Positions 22,222-36,584 of a stretch of DNA of 64,000 nucleotides are shown one piece after another. The stretch is taken from assembly GCA_037975125.1 (NCBI GenBank), contig CM075852.1, forward strand, positions 2,974,714-3,038,713, written 5' to 3'. The notes below the pieces were generated by a model. It was not told the origin of the DNA and searched no databases. It worked only from the letters and a program-made list of their open reading frames with translations. This stretch comes from Latrodectus hesperus. Lineage: Eukaryota; Arthropoda; Arachnida; Araneae; Theridiidae. How positions within the stretch are numbered: position 1 is the stretch's first letter; each line of letters starts with the position of its first letter. Made by a program: the position numbers and the translations under genes.

Positions 22222-23768
22222 CACTGCTCAAAATAATTAAAGGATATTGTAAGTTTTACATAAAATAAAGATATAAACGAAATTTTTTTTGCTGAAAATG
22301 GAAGAAGAGAATCACAAATGAAAATGTTTCTGATTTTCAGAGTGTGGAGTATGGTAATTTTGAATTCGACGTCAAAAACGTCACTTCAGCGGCAGTGAAT
22401 GAAATTTGACTTTCAACTGAATAAAGACAATGAATATAAAGATGATCAGTATTCAGTGACTGCTTTGTTTCGATGAGTACGATGTCTCAGCGAAGTCATT
22501 TAATCGATTCTGAAGCTTGGAGAATTGTTGGTAGGTTAGAAGGGGGCCAAACTCAAACCGGAGTAGCGCAAGCCATTGGAGTGTTACAAAGTGTGATTTC
22601 CAGGATCTGGAACCGTTTTTCGGAGAACGGAAGTACAGGCCGAAGACCAGGGCAAGGTCGTAGATGGGTAAAAACTACTGTAGATGGGTAACAACGCTCA
22701 ATGAAGATCGTTATTTAGTGTTAACTGCACGGAGACACCGAAATATGAATGCTACTTTTCTCCAACAACACCTTCGCTCGACTACTGACACCACGGTTTC
22801 AACTCAGACTGTCCGAAACCGGCTCCATGGTGTGGGTCTGTATGTTCGCCGACCGATGGTAGATGTTAAACTAACATCAAGACATCGTCGTGACCGCAGG
22901 GAGTGGGCAGCACAGCATGTGAACCGGAGGAGAAATGAATGGAGTAATGTTCTTTTTTCTGATGAGTCCCATTTTTCTGTTCATCCTGATAATAGGCGCA
23001 TTTTCATCTGGAGGGACCGTGGCAGTAGGAATCATCAAATGTTCGTGCACGAAAGTGTCAGATTTGGCGGTGGGGCAGTGTTGGTGTATGGTGGCATCTC
23101 CATTGACGGGCGCAAAGACCTCTATATCATTCAATATGGACCTCTGGTTGGTCGCCGATATAGGGATGAGATTCTCAGACCTATTGTAGTCCCTCACGCT
23201 GCAGTAATCGGAGATGACTTCATTTTAATGGACGATAACTGCAGGCCATATCGTGCTAACCTGGTGAAGGATTTCCTTTTCAAGGAAGGAATCGTACGAA
23301 TGGAAAGTCCAGCGTGTTCTCTAGCCATGAATCCAATAGAGCACGTTTGGGACGCTCTAGGAAGACGAGTTGCTGGCCACCAACCACCCCCACAAACTCT
23401 CCAAGAACTGGAAAAAGTTCTTCTGGAAGAGTGGGACAGAATACCCCAACTCGTGATTAATAGCCTCATTGACTCCATGCCTCAAAGGTGTTCAACGTTG
23501 CTGGTTGTCCGTGGAAACCATACCCCCTACTGAAAATGAGTTCCTTTGAAGACAACACCTTTTCTTATTCTTTTTTTCTCATATGCACAAATTGTGTTTT
23601 TTTCCTTTTGTACACAAATGCGCAATAAAATGCATTTTTTTCAGCCAAACATGTGTAATTTATTATCATATCACCTACTACGTCTGTCAACTACGTATCA
23701 ATCAGCTAAAAAGTTTCACAGCCACAAGGTCCACCTAAAACTGCAATATCCTTTAATTGTTTTGAGCA

Positions 23769-23771
<3 letters not shown>
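22222..23771 (+). mobile_element. Tc1-like DNA transposon, 1550 bp
   Basis: Terminal inverted repeats CACTGCTCAAAATAATTAAA on the left and its inverse on the right match over 28 bp with one difference, then more loosely. TA flanks both sides (22220-22221 and 23772-23773). The length fits a full Tc1-type element. The right end abuts a (TA)n tract. It carries the broken transposase described separately. Confidence 0.9.
22473..23533 (+). pseudogene. Tc1-like transposase, frame broken by a 20-bp duplication
   Basis: The N-terminal part (22473-22691, MSTMSQRSHLIDSEAW..., paired helix-turn-helix type) and the catalytic part (to 23533, ending RGNHTPY) are in different frames. The cause is visible: TAGATGGGTAAAAACTACTG at 22661-22680 imperfectly repeats the start of the following segment, and 20 bp shifts the frame. 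The catalytic region has FSDESHF (first Asp), ILMDDNCRPYRA (second Asp) and NPIEHVWD (Glu), i.e. DD34E. ACSLAM replaces the usual SPDL before NPIE, a further sign of decay. It would be inactive as it stands. Confidence 0.9.

Positions 23772-23835
<64 letters not shown>
23772..23835. repeat. (TA)n microsatellite, about 32 units, between two transposons
   Basis: Uninterrupted TA dinucleotides separate the Tc1-like element from the next transposon. Confidence 0.95.
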
Positions 23836-26540
<2,705 letters not shown>

Positions 26541-26965
26541 CAAATGTGAAAATAATCAGATATATTATGAAATGTAGTGATGCCTTACACTGAATAGCAT
26601 TTAATTTAATATATGTTAAAAAAATCTTGTGGGAAAAATCTTGTGAAAAAAGTCAAATGTGAAAATAATCAGATATATTAAGAAATGTAGTGATGCCTTA
26701 CATTGAATCACATTTAATTTAATATATGTTAAAAAATCTTGTGGAAAAATCTTGTGAAAAAACCAAATGTGAAAATAATCAGATATATATTAAGAAATGT
26801 AGTGATGCCTTACATTGAATCACATTTAATTTAATATATGTTAAAAAAATCTTGTGTGAAAAATCTTGTGAAAAAACCGAAATGTGAAAATAATCAGATA
26901 TATATTAAGAAATGTAGTGATGCCTTACATTGAATCACATTTAATTAAACATATGTTAAAAAAAT
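26541..26965. repeat. Tandem array, four units of about 110-117 bp
   Basis: Units start CAAATGTGAAAATAATCAGA at 26541, 26654 and 26764; the fourth begins AAATGTGAAA at 26880. Each includes AAATGTAGTGATGCCTTACA and a TTAAAAAAATCTTGTG region whose A-run lengths differ between units. Confidence 0.88.
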
Positions 26966-27249
26966 TTTAAACATTAAATCTAAAAGTAAGACAACGTAGT
27001 TATGTATTAGCGTTTTCTAATTGAAACTTTTGAATTAAGAAATAAATCACAAATATTATTAGATATGTTGTTACTGAAATCATGTTATTGATTCCTATTA
27101 TCACACTATTCTAAGGTGAAGGTAAAGCGAATGAAATTGTTAATTGAAATATAGAGAAAAAAATACATTTCAAGAGAAAAAGATTAAATTCTTCTTTTAG
27201 AAGTTGGAAATGATTATTTTCTTTAAAAATGTAAAAGTTTCTGAAAAAG

Positions 27250-27660
27250 TAGTTGAATGTTAATAATCTGGGGAATGAAATCGTCATTATTCTCCATTTT
27301 TTGCACCAGCGGACCACGATTTCGTAATCTCTTTTTTTACACCCTCTTCTACCTCACATGCACTGTGCAGCTGTCACGTGACTCCATATATTCTTTCTTT
27401 TCGTCATCGCGGTCCATATCATTACTCCAAAATTACTGCTGCTGCTGCCGAGTGGGAGCAGTATGAACCTTCATAAATATCGCTATAAAATCTGACAGCA
27501 AGCGATCACGATCTGCGGGGAGCCAGCGTGTTGCCAAGAAATGAGAACTTTTATTAAATATGTAACGACTTTTCCACTGTCGCTACCGCGGGAGATAATA
27601 CCGAGACGGAGCACTTTACAGAACGGTTAAAGTTCTCCTGCCTTGATAAAAAAAAAAAAC
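27250..27660 (+). promoter_or_regulatory. GC-richer promoter-like patch, TATAAAA at about 27484
   Basis: In a very AT-rich surround this 400-bp stretch carries CAGCTG and CACGTGAC E-box-type motifs (27365-27382), a CTG-trinucleotide run, TATAAAA at about 27484 and a GC-rich segment 30-60 bp further on (CGATCACGATCTGCGGGGAG). No convincing exon or splice donor follows, so it could be an enhancer or old repeat instead. Confidence 0.3.
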
Positions 27661-28107
27661 TGCGATTATTTCATGTACCTAAATTGATGCAGTGGAAGTG
27701 GCAACAGTTAAGCCAGCTAAAAAGCAATTGTATCGAGTTAATGAGAACTCTAATTAAATGTAAAACACTTCTATTTCTTTTATCTTGATGAATTCAAAAT
27801 TTGAAAATGTGTTATTTCTAAGCTTGGATAATGCTTGTTGCATTATTAACAATGAAATATGTATATTATTTCATGTGACAGACTATCTCAATTAAAAATT
27901 GAGAATTAAAGTCCTTCATTCCAGTGAATTTTAGTGTCTTTCCATTGAATTTGAAATTTAAAATTCGACATATCCTACAATTCTAAAAATGTAAAATATT
28001 TTCAAATCAAATTGATAGGAACAAAATAAAGTAATCTTCAATACATACCTAATTGTTTGAAATGACATAAATTCAAATGAATAAAGCAATAACTTACTCC
28101 AAGACCG
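27661..28107. other. AT-rich, nothing recognised
   Basis: No gene or repeat identified. Confidence 0.4.
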
Positions 28108-28410
28108 TTATTGTTGCACCAGCATACTTTCCTGTGACTATAACACTGAGTTGGGCTCTCCCACTTAGATCGAAGGAGCCGGGTGGAGACTTCGTAATTT
28201 TGAAGCAGGGACCAGGCAGAACACCCTCAATATTTGGCCTGCCACCCCTAGGGGTATCCTTTCACTTAGAGGACATGGTGAGCACCCCTAGTTTTAACGC
28301 GCCCTAGCCGCCATTAGCGAACACGAAGGATCTTCGGTCGGCTGGATTCGAACTCACTACCTTCCGATAAGGAAAATGACGTCCTAACCAACCAGGTCAC
28401 CGTGGGCTCT
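28108..28410 (-). repeat. tRNA-derived SINE, family B, copy B1
   Basis: On the minus strand the head reads CCACGGTGACCTGGTTGGTT with B box GAGTTCGAATCC, then TTCGTGTTCGCTAATGGCGG, AGGCCAAATATTG, CCTGGTCCCTGCTTCAAAAT and a 3' end GTGCAACAATAACGG. It lies head-to-head with SINE A3, a few bases away. Confidence 0.8.
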
Positions 28411-28412
28411 AC

Positions 28413-28795
28413 TCTAAGGCCGTGGTAGACTAGTGATTAGCCTTCCACCCGGAAGGGCTGGGTTCGTTTCCCAATGCCGCCAAAGACCCACCGAATACAT
28501 GCGATATACATGCCTGTTAAATCTGTGGAATTGAGAATCCTGTGGTCGATCGTTGAGCAGTTGCCATGGGTGTAATGGTGTGGAGAAAATTTCCTCCCTC
28601 TGCAGATCAGAGTCAAAAATTGAAGGAGTGAATTCTCTGGTGGCGCCATCTATCGGAGGAGTTTTAGAGCAAAGACGTACTTTCACATTGGTGGTGCTCT
28701 AGTTAAACGAAAGATACATACTTCTGAATTAATTTTCCACAGCCGTTGGCTAGTGAGCTTGGCCTGTCCAAGTGTCATAAACAACAACAACAACA
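28413..28795 (+). repeat. tRNA-derived SINE, family A, copy A3
   Basis: Head GGCCGTGGTAGACTAGTGAT, B box GGTTCGTTTCC (one change), the family A body, and the end CTTGGCCTGTCCAAGTGTCA followed by an (AAC)n tail. Confidence 0.87.
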
Positions 28796-31286
28796 TAATT
28801 TACTCTATCATTCAACATCCATTAATAAGTTAATAACCAATATTTTAATGCTTCTTTAAAAGGAATATCATTTTATCCTAATTTAAAGCAATTAAAAGTT
28901 CATGGCCTGTTTGTACAATACAGATGCTGGATTTTATTGTCTGATTGAAAGATATTTCCCATGACGTTTCATGTAAATTGATTCAGAAAAGCAAATGAAA
29001 TTTTAACAGAATTTAATCAACATCACCAACATCATTTGTTGTTTTTATACTAGAGTTTCTTGAAAGATGTTGATCATGTAGAATTTATAGCTTATTACAA
29101 ATTTCAGCTGCCGTTCTTATCTTGTCCAGCATATGAAATGCAAATTTCATGTGGAATGACGAAAAAAGCTATGGTAATACTTTTAAAAGAAGATACATCA
29201 GGATGCTTCCTTGAATGGATTAAACCAAATTATGGGTAATATGTTAATTAGCAGTAAATAGTTTCGATAACTATTAGAACTCATAACGACTATTGAATTA
29301 AATTTATATGTTTGTTTTCTAATATTAATTATACAGCGGATATTCATCAACGTCGTGATCGTGTATCTTTTTTACATAAATCCACAACGAGAATGTTTCA
29401 TAATTCTAGCAATTCAGAAATAACTCGATTCAAAAGCAGTTTCATTGCAATTAACGAATGAAAACTAACTGATTGTTTGTAAAGAACTATACAATTTGGT
29501 TAAATACGGTGTGTCTCTGCGCATTACTGACAATGCTGGTATGTAAATCAATCCTTTTTTTGGTGATAATCACATTTTCTAAAACGAAATCTTAATCAGA
29601 AATTAATTCTACATTAAAAATTTTCCACGTTCTACATTTAGCAATTTTTTGAGGTCCATGATGTGTTATATTTAAGAGAGAAACAAAACAACATGCAATC
29701 AGAAATCAAAAAACGATCCATTGAGGATTACTGGAAGAAAGTCAGCAATCCTCAATGGAAAGTTAATAATATATCAATGAGCGAATCTATAATAACTACA
29801 ATGCTTTAGTCACCAAAACACAACACCATACAACCGGAGAGACACTGCAAAAGTTTTTCAGAAATACTTTTAATTATCAACATTTAACATTTTCCTTTCA
29901 TAAACATTATTCACTGTGAATCTCGAAAGGAAAAACAAGTTATGCATTATATCAGGGGATATGGATCACCAAAGATTTTGCCTACCTCCCTCAATCTCAC
30001 CTTCCACAGGAACAATCAACATTTACGAACGATATAGTATCCAAATTAATGATGTTAATCTCCTCAATTTACGCTAGATAAAAACATCATATAGAGAAAA
30101 ACATCGACGAATACGTCAAAAGTGATACATATAGTATATTTTGCTAAAAATATAAGATATAATTCCAACTCATAGCAGCGGCAGGCGATATTTACATGAA
30201 GTTGGAAAACGTAAAATTAATTACATGGAATGATAATATTTACAAAATAAATGATATTTAACTGTAAAAATAAAATCTGTTTCAACGTTCACTATAAATA
30301 AAAATATGTGAATCAATCTGCGTATAAACTCGATTTCCATCAGTGCAAAGTACAAAATCTCGTAATTTATTCAATCCCATCCCTCGTTTTCAACCCTCAG
30401 ATGTCCAATGTATTTTCCCCCACACCACTGAAAATGAATTTACACATTTAAAGCAGAAATCAGTTAGTTTTCTTAAGAGACATCCACGACTGTGCATTCT
30501 TATCTCTGTAATTCTCTGCAAATGCGCATTCATTTCAACTCTAAGAATCTCGTGGAAGGAGTCTTGATCCTTTGGACCACAGTAGAATCCTTGTTCTGGC
30601 AAATAATTCAGCTGATATAACTCTGACCACAGTCTTGGAAAACTGAACTCGAAACGTAGTTACATCTTCTAGACAAGGAATAAGTGTTCCGATTTTAACA
30701 TTTGAAAATTTTTAAAAGGCTGCTTTTGAGAATATGAGTGAGATTCCGCCCAGCTGAAGTCGAGGCTCCACAAAACAGGCACCAACAATATTTCTTTCTT
30801 TAAATGTTCAAAGATCTGTCGTTTTTTTTCCTATTCTACTTCCTTCTTTAGGAAATACTTACATAATATTTTTGCTAGCATTCTAACAGCATGTAACCCA
30901 TCATATATAAAATTCCGGACATTGCCCTAACAGCATTTAAATGAAAATCTCAAAAGTATCTAATACATTGGCCAGTATATAAATATAAAGAGATTTTAAA
31001 AATAAAACTTCTTCATTTGAAACTTCAAAACATATCCTTTGAATCAATCGAATCCAAATTCCCGTCCTATTTGCTTGAAGGTATGCCCTAGACATATTGT
31101 GATGATTTCAAGCGACATTAAATTCACAGTTAAAAAGGCAGTGAGAGAGTTTCAAAATTTTCTCATGGTAGTAACTAACTTTTTCTAAGCAAACTGATCA
31201 CCATACTGGAAAACAGAAAATGATTCAAATAAAGCATCTTCAAAAACATTTTCATTTTATGGCAATCTTTCAACTCTGATACATCT
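28796..31286. other. Spacer, no gene recognised
   Basis: AT-rich. Slightly richer patches at 29100-29240, 29690-30000 and 30330-30620 hold short open frames on both strands. None resembles a family I know, and none has convincing splice sites. Decayed retroelements are possible. Confidence 0.4.
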
Positions 31287-31602
31287 CCTGGATAGGACAG
31301 CGGTGGCATGGTTGATAAGGGAGTCGCTCTTATCATGGTAAAAAAATAAGTTTGAGTCCCCACTTAATGGAAAATCCGTTATGTTCACTAAAGGCACTTG
31401 GGACACATTTAATAGGTCGTGGACCCAATATCATCTAAGTGAAATGATACCTATGCGGGTGGAAGGCCAAATATTGGGGGTCTTCCATTTGGTCCCTGCT
31501 TCAAAATCTAGAAGACTCCGTCCAGTTGCTTCTATACAACTGGTAAAGCCCAACTCAGAGCTAGATACAGGGAGGCATATTGGTGCAACAACAACAACAT
31601 CT
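31287..31602 (+). repeat. tRNA-derived SINE, family B, copy B2
   Basis: Head GGACAGCGGTGGCATGGTTG, body GGTGGAAGGCCAAATATTGG and TTTGGTCCCTGCTTCAAAAT, end GGTGCAACAACAACAACA. The same body as B1 with a decayed B box (AAGTTTGAGTCC). Confidence 0.8.
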
Positions 31603-31772
31603 CATGGATCAGGCTTGTACTTCTCAGAAAAATCCAGAACCAGAAGAATAAGTTCGGGGATCACAGTGACCACAAAAGTAAAAAGTTACTGAAGATGAAA
31701 GTATTGTTATAGTACTAGTTGAACACATTAAGCTAGGTGAAGGTGAGTCCCATTTTTTATACATACATTAAC

Positions 31773-31825
31773 ACAATGACCTTTCACTGTTGGAATTCGT
31801 GTATACAACAATGAAAGATCATTGT
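31773..31825. repeat. 20-bp inverted repeat, 13-nt loop
   Basis: ACAATGACCTTTCACTGTTG (31773-31792) pairs with CAACAATGAAAGATCATTGT (31806-31825) with two mismatches, and pairing continues imperfectly outward (CATTAAC / AATTAACA). It resembles a MITE core or a small-RNA precursor in shape only. Confidence 0.6.
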
Positions 31826-31883
31826 AATTAACATAACATATAAAATTGATTTATAAAGAGTAATTTTGGCAATTAAACTCTTC

Positions 31884-32448
31884 TGAAACTGAAAAATAAG
31901 CCTTTTTTGGCCTAAGAAATTTATTAAAAACTAAATTTTTATCACATAAAAACTAAGTTACAGATCTATAGAACGCCTATCCATCCCGTTTTGACCTATG
32001 CCTCGGAAACTTGGACTTTGACTGTAAGAGGGGAGAGGCTCTTGGGCCTATTTGAACACAGGATTTTAAGAAGTATCTTTGGAGGTAAGAAGGAAAACGG
32101 GCGCAGAAGATACAATACAGAAATCTATCGAATGTACAAGGAGCCAGACGTTGTACATCACATTAAAGTAAGCCGTCTCAATTGGGTTGGACATGTTATT
32201 AGAATGAAAGACAATAAAACCCTTAGAGAAATTTTTCTTGCAAAACCCATCAGCGTAAGAAGAAGAGGAAGACCAAAGCTGAGATGGGTGGATGCACTCG
32301 AAGAAGACTGTAGGGTCCTTGGATCAAAATATTGGAGGAGTTTGGCTCCCAGTAGAGGTGGCTGGAAGAAACTTGTTCAGAAGGCGTTGGCCCATCCTGG
32401 GCTGGCGCGTCATGAAGGATTATTAATGATGATGAAACTGAAAAATAA
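31884..32448 (+). mobile_element. 5'-truncated RTE-like LINE tail with 16-bp target duplication
   Basis: TGAAACTGAAAAATAA occurs exactly at 31884-31899 and 32433-32448, bounding the insert. Inside, the C-terminal region of an ORF2 reads PVLTYASETWTLTV, LFEHRILRSIFGG, YRMYKEPDVVHHIKVSRLNW, GHVIRM and RRRGRPKLRWVDALEEDC, then a (TGA)n-like end (AATGATGATG). This wording is typical of the end of RTE/CR1-type ORF2. One frameshift lies near its start (about 31965). No reverse transcriptase core is left. Confidence 0.87.
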
Positions 32449-32667
32449 CTATGTTAAAAAGCCTTATGGTAGGCTGACCACTTACAGGGCAACAAAGATT
32501 GGTGTATGATGACTTATCTTGATTTAGTGATAGAACAACGCTTTCCAGAGCTAAAGATCCAGCATGTGATTCCAGCCACTGTTAGATGAGAGATAAACAT
32601 TGCGTTTCTGCCTTCTACATGCGCGTATGCTGGATTGGGTATTAAGTTTTCCGAGTTTCCACTTTTG

Positions 32668-33022
32668 TGACATGCGAATATCTATCTATGAAAATCAAGT
32701 GAATATCTATCTATGAAAATCAGGTGAATATCTATCTATGAAAATCAGGTAAATATCTATCTATAAAAATCAAGTGAATACCTATCTATGAAAATCTTGT
32801 GAATATCTATCTATGAAAATCAGGTGAATATCTATCTATAAAAATCAAGTGAATACCTATCTACGAAAATCAGGCGAATATCTATCTATGAAAATCAGGT
32901 GAATATCTATCTATGAAAATCAGGTGAATATCTATCTATGAAAATAACAAGAATATCTATCTATGAAAATCACATGAATATCTATCGATGAAAATTACGT
33001 CAATATCTATCTATGAAAATCA
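32668..33022. repeat. 25-bp minisatellite, about 14 copies
   Basis: Unit GAATATCTATCTATGAAAAT plus CAGGT (25 bp) with substitutions such as CAAGT and CTTGT. Variants such as CTATAAAAATCAAGTGAATACC recur in a pattern, suggesting stepwise amplification of small blocks. Confidence 0.92.
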
Positions 33023-34264
33023 TCTTGGAAAGCAAAATATGCTGTAGAAATGAAAAGTCGAACGAAGTTAAATTGTATACCTCACAATATCAAAAAATGA
33101 TTTATAAGGATTAATTTTGTTAGAGCTGGATTTCTTATCTGCGCTAATGACCTCATCGAAAAAGTACACATTAAAGGCAAATGTGTTGGCAAGGCCCCAC
33201 CACAGTCTTGTAAATACACTGCTACAACACCGTTAAAATATTTGTTAGTCCAATAAACTTGGTATTATTGTTTCTAATTAAGGAAATCTCCCACATCCGT
33301 CCATAATATCTGCAGCCGTTATCTGTTATCTTTATCTTTATTTAAAGAAGAAAAAATTGCATATTAGTAACAGATTTTGAAGTGCCTGGACTAGTTGTGA
33401 AACAATAAGAGAACTATCTGCAGAGCAGAATGCAGAAGTCTGAGAACTGAAGTTTTCGGATAAAAGAAGCAGTCTTCCCACACTACTTTCTAGAAGTTTA
33501 TCAAGAAGTAACGTATCGCACTTGCTGTTGGATGGTTGATGTTTCTATTGTCTAATGCTGTGAATTATGCAAATTGCTTCAAAGTTCCTCCTTTCTCTGC
33601 TGTCATTAACACTTTATAATGCTTTTCTTTGTAAATTTTTTATGTCAACAATTGTGCTTACACAATATGAATTCTAACAACTTATATTCAAATCAATTTG
33701 AAAGGAAAATGCGAAGGATTATGATTGTAAATTCAGAAATTCTTTCAGTTTAATTGTAAATATATAACTAATATATTCATTGAAATTATTTATGTCTTAG
33801 CACATGTTAGAAAATCATTCCTTGCTGTTACAGAAATATATTACAGTTAAAATTCTTATTAAATTTTTCAACTACTACTATATTCAGATGAAATGCTTGC
33901 TAATAAATCTAATGAAATATAATACAGTTATTAAAAGAAATCAGAAAAATCACAATTATTTACTTATAAGCTATGATTAAAACACCACAAGCTATTATTA
34001 AAGTGAAAGCACTTTCCCCTAAATATTTAACTAAATCGGGAATAACATTAAACATAAATAAATAGAGTAAGTATTTGATCACTTGAGAACACATGACAAG
34101 AAAACTAATTTAACTACCTCATTAGTGAGCAAAATGTGAAACTTATTGCAGTGTGGTTTACTATTCGTTTTATGTATTGTTGTTCTTTTTCATATTATTT
34201 ATTTATATTTAAGATATCGTGGTAGAAATTATTTTTTATTTTCAATGGCCCGGCAAAATACAAA
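33023..34264. other. AT-rich, nothing recognised
   Basis: No gene or repeat identified. Confidence 0.4.
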
Positions 34265-35010
34265 GAACTAAAACAAAAAGTAAACTACAGAAAATAGACC
34301 GAAGTTATTTGCCTGAGGAGCTATCTTGCCTCCCAATATCTCGCTTCCTCCGTTGAGCAGCAAACAGCCCCACAAAAGGGTAGATGGTCTCTGTCCAGCT
34401 ACTTCTCTAGAACAGCAGAGTGAATTAGTAAGAACAGTAAGAATGTCCAAGCTCTTCAAAGAGAGGCTAGGTAGTCATGTCATGTTGGTAGACGCAACTG
34501 CATTTCGTCTAGGTAAAATAGGAATATGAGAAGGACCTAAATTACTCCAGTGTTTTTAAACTATATGAGCCTGTAGGTCTCGCGAGGCATTAGAAGCCAA
34601 TAGATGCTTTAGAAACTGTTTAATCTTCCAATACGAGAGGAGCGTAGAAGGATGTTGTAGAAGACCGACACCTTTCTTTGCAAGGATGTCTGCTTGTTCA
34701 TTGCCCCATAAATCACAGTGGCCTGGCACCCACTGGAAAACAATTTGCTTCCCTTTCAACGCAAGACTTCTCAGGAATTCTTGACATTTTTGAATTTCAA
34801 GCGTTCGCGGGTGTTCGACTGTAGAGATTGATTGGTTGGCTGCCTGAGAGTTAAAAAGGATAACTGCTATTGAAAACTTGCAATGAATAGCTGATTGTCG
34901 TTTCAAAGCTATGCATATCGCTATAACTTCATCGCCAAAGGAGGTACCAATATAACCTGCCGAGGCATAAAATGAAAAAAGGTCAGAGAAAATACCAGCC
35001 CCAACTTAAA
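34265..35010 (-). pseudogene. Decayed LINE ORF2 tail (RNase H)
   Basis: Minus strand: near 34960 YASAGYIGTSFGDEVIAICI, then SIAVILFNSQAANQSI (second acidic site region), IVFQWVPGHCDLWGNEQADI and LAKKG (RNase H end), and after frame loss RRNAVAS and later CC residues where the terminal zinc finger would be. The open part is 34556-34906. It is a 5'-truncated, mutated copy of an RNase H-bearing LINE that differs from the one at 15.4 kb. Confidence 0.75.
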
Positions 35011-35397
35011 GTGGCAGTCAAATTGGGATCTTAAGCCATTGAAAAGACGGATATCTGGTTGCAGTGGTCTCTGAGGCAAGTGTTTTTAAAACACTAGGTG
35101 CAATCTCTCTCTTTTTCTCTACATATTCCACTAAATCAAGCCTTATATTAACATTTGTTAATTCCAAGGGATATCTAGATATCATAAGGAAAGATTTATC
35201 ACCTGGAATTTACAGATCATTCTTCTTTTCCAGGATAGTGTAGGATTCATGGTAGAAAATTGAAAAAAGAGTTTTGGGGGAAATTCTCCATCATCCGATT
35301 TTTCACGTTAGTGACCAATTACCAAATCATTAGTAAAGATTTGCAATAGACAGATAAAGTGTGTCTGCAGCAATGATCCAAAGATGCAATTTCTATG

Positions 35398-35540
35398 AAT
35401 AAAATTATTTGAACTTTGCAATGAATACTTACGACTGCTGAAAATGTGGACTCTCAGTACCGTATATTCTTTAATTTCATTTTCACTTCTTTCCTGTGCC
35501 ATTTTTATCCAAAATGAAAATTCTAAACTCACTTTATGAT
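35398..35540 (-). CDS. Possible first coding exon of an unidentified gene
   Basis: On the minus strand, AAAAATGGCAC at about 35505 is a favourable start context. It opens MAQERSENEIKEYTVLRVHI and reaches FSSR before GTAAGTATTC, a good donor, at about 35432. I do not recognise the protein and found no second exon at lower coordinates, so this may be chance. Confidence 0.2.
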
Positions 35541-36510
35541 GAGTTGAGACAGTTTGTTACAGACATTTTCCAAAATAATGTATTGCCAATTGTCGTTTTC
35601 ATGAAGTGTGATTATCCTGGTCTTAAAACATCAGCGTCATTCATGGTTTTAGAACATTTTTTATTCTTGTTACTCATAAAAACCCTAGAGAATTTTAAAC
35701 CACCTTTTCAACATTTTCTGACCTACACAATAGCTATTTGTAAAGCATGTATTCTTGTGACTTCAGATAATAATTGAGAATGAGGGTCTTTACTGAAATA
35801 ATTTTTCTAGTACCCAAATTCAATAAATTGTTTAAAATACTAAAATATATTTCCAAAAATGCTATGTATAATTAAAACTAATGTGGCTTGTTTATTTGTT
35901 CAATGCACATTGATTGACAAATTTGCATTTGACTTGTTTCACTGAAAAAAAATTTATTTCTTTTTTACAAAAATTATTAATTTCCTAATCAATAATTACT
36001 CTTCTAGGTAGCTTTGAAATATGCATTCTAATTTTCTGCTAAAATTCACAAGTTCAAAATTTGCTTCTTTCCAACTTAAGATCCATGAAGAAAGTTTAAA
36101 TTTGAATCCAGAAAAAGACTTAATTTGTAAGGAATTTCTGTATAAAAATTCCTTTCTTTGAGTTTAATAAACATAGGTTGTTAAGTGTACAAGTCAGCTT
36201 CTTTGATTTTTCAAAATCCAATTTAAGAAAACGATCGTCATTTAGTAACTATTCGTAATTCTCTTTTGTTTTATATTTTAAGTACTTTGTTATAAAATGC
36301 TGTATAGTTTATTAATAGTTATCACATTCGCATATTGAAATTAAACTTTGAGGGATAATATATGCTAAATTCAGTTCTAATACTTAATTCCTTTTTATTA
36401 AATGTCAGGTATTTGATTAAATGTTAGTTATTTAAAAAAATCCTTTGTTCAAAATATTAATCCAACACAGAAAAAGAAATTTGCGTGTAAATGTAAGTAA
36501 AAAGCTTAGG
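35541..36510. other. AT-rich; unassigned 93-codon + frame at 35496-35777
   Basis: The + frame is hydrophobic in its middle and resembles nothing I know. Treated as non-coding. Confidence 0.35.

Positions 36511-36580
<70 letters not shown>
36511..36580. repeat. (TA)n microsatellite, about 35 units
   Basis: Uninterrupted TA run; no transposon end abuts it. Confidence 0.95.

Positions 36581-36584
<4 letters not shown>

Noticed and set aside
22877..23478. Minus-strand open frames as separate genes
   Set aside because: They are the antisense of the Tc1 transposase coding region.
29111..29240. An extra receptor-like exon (LPFLSCPAYEM...)
   Set aside because: It has an acceptor-like CAG but no receptor similarity, and it runs into a stop without a donor.
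30330..30620. Overlapping open frames on both strands as a gene
   Set aside because: Neither product resembles a known family and no start or splice context supports them.
32668..33022. CRISPR-like array of short repeats
   Set aside because: The 25-bp units are back-to-back without unique spacers, and the genome is eukaryotic.
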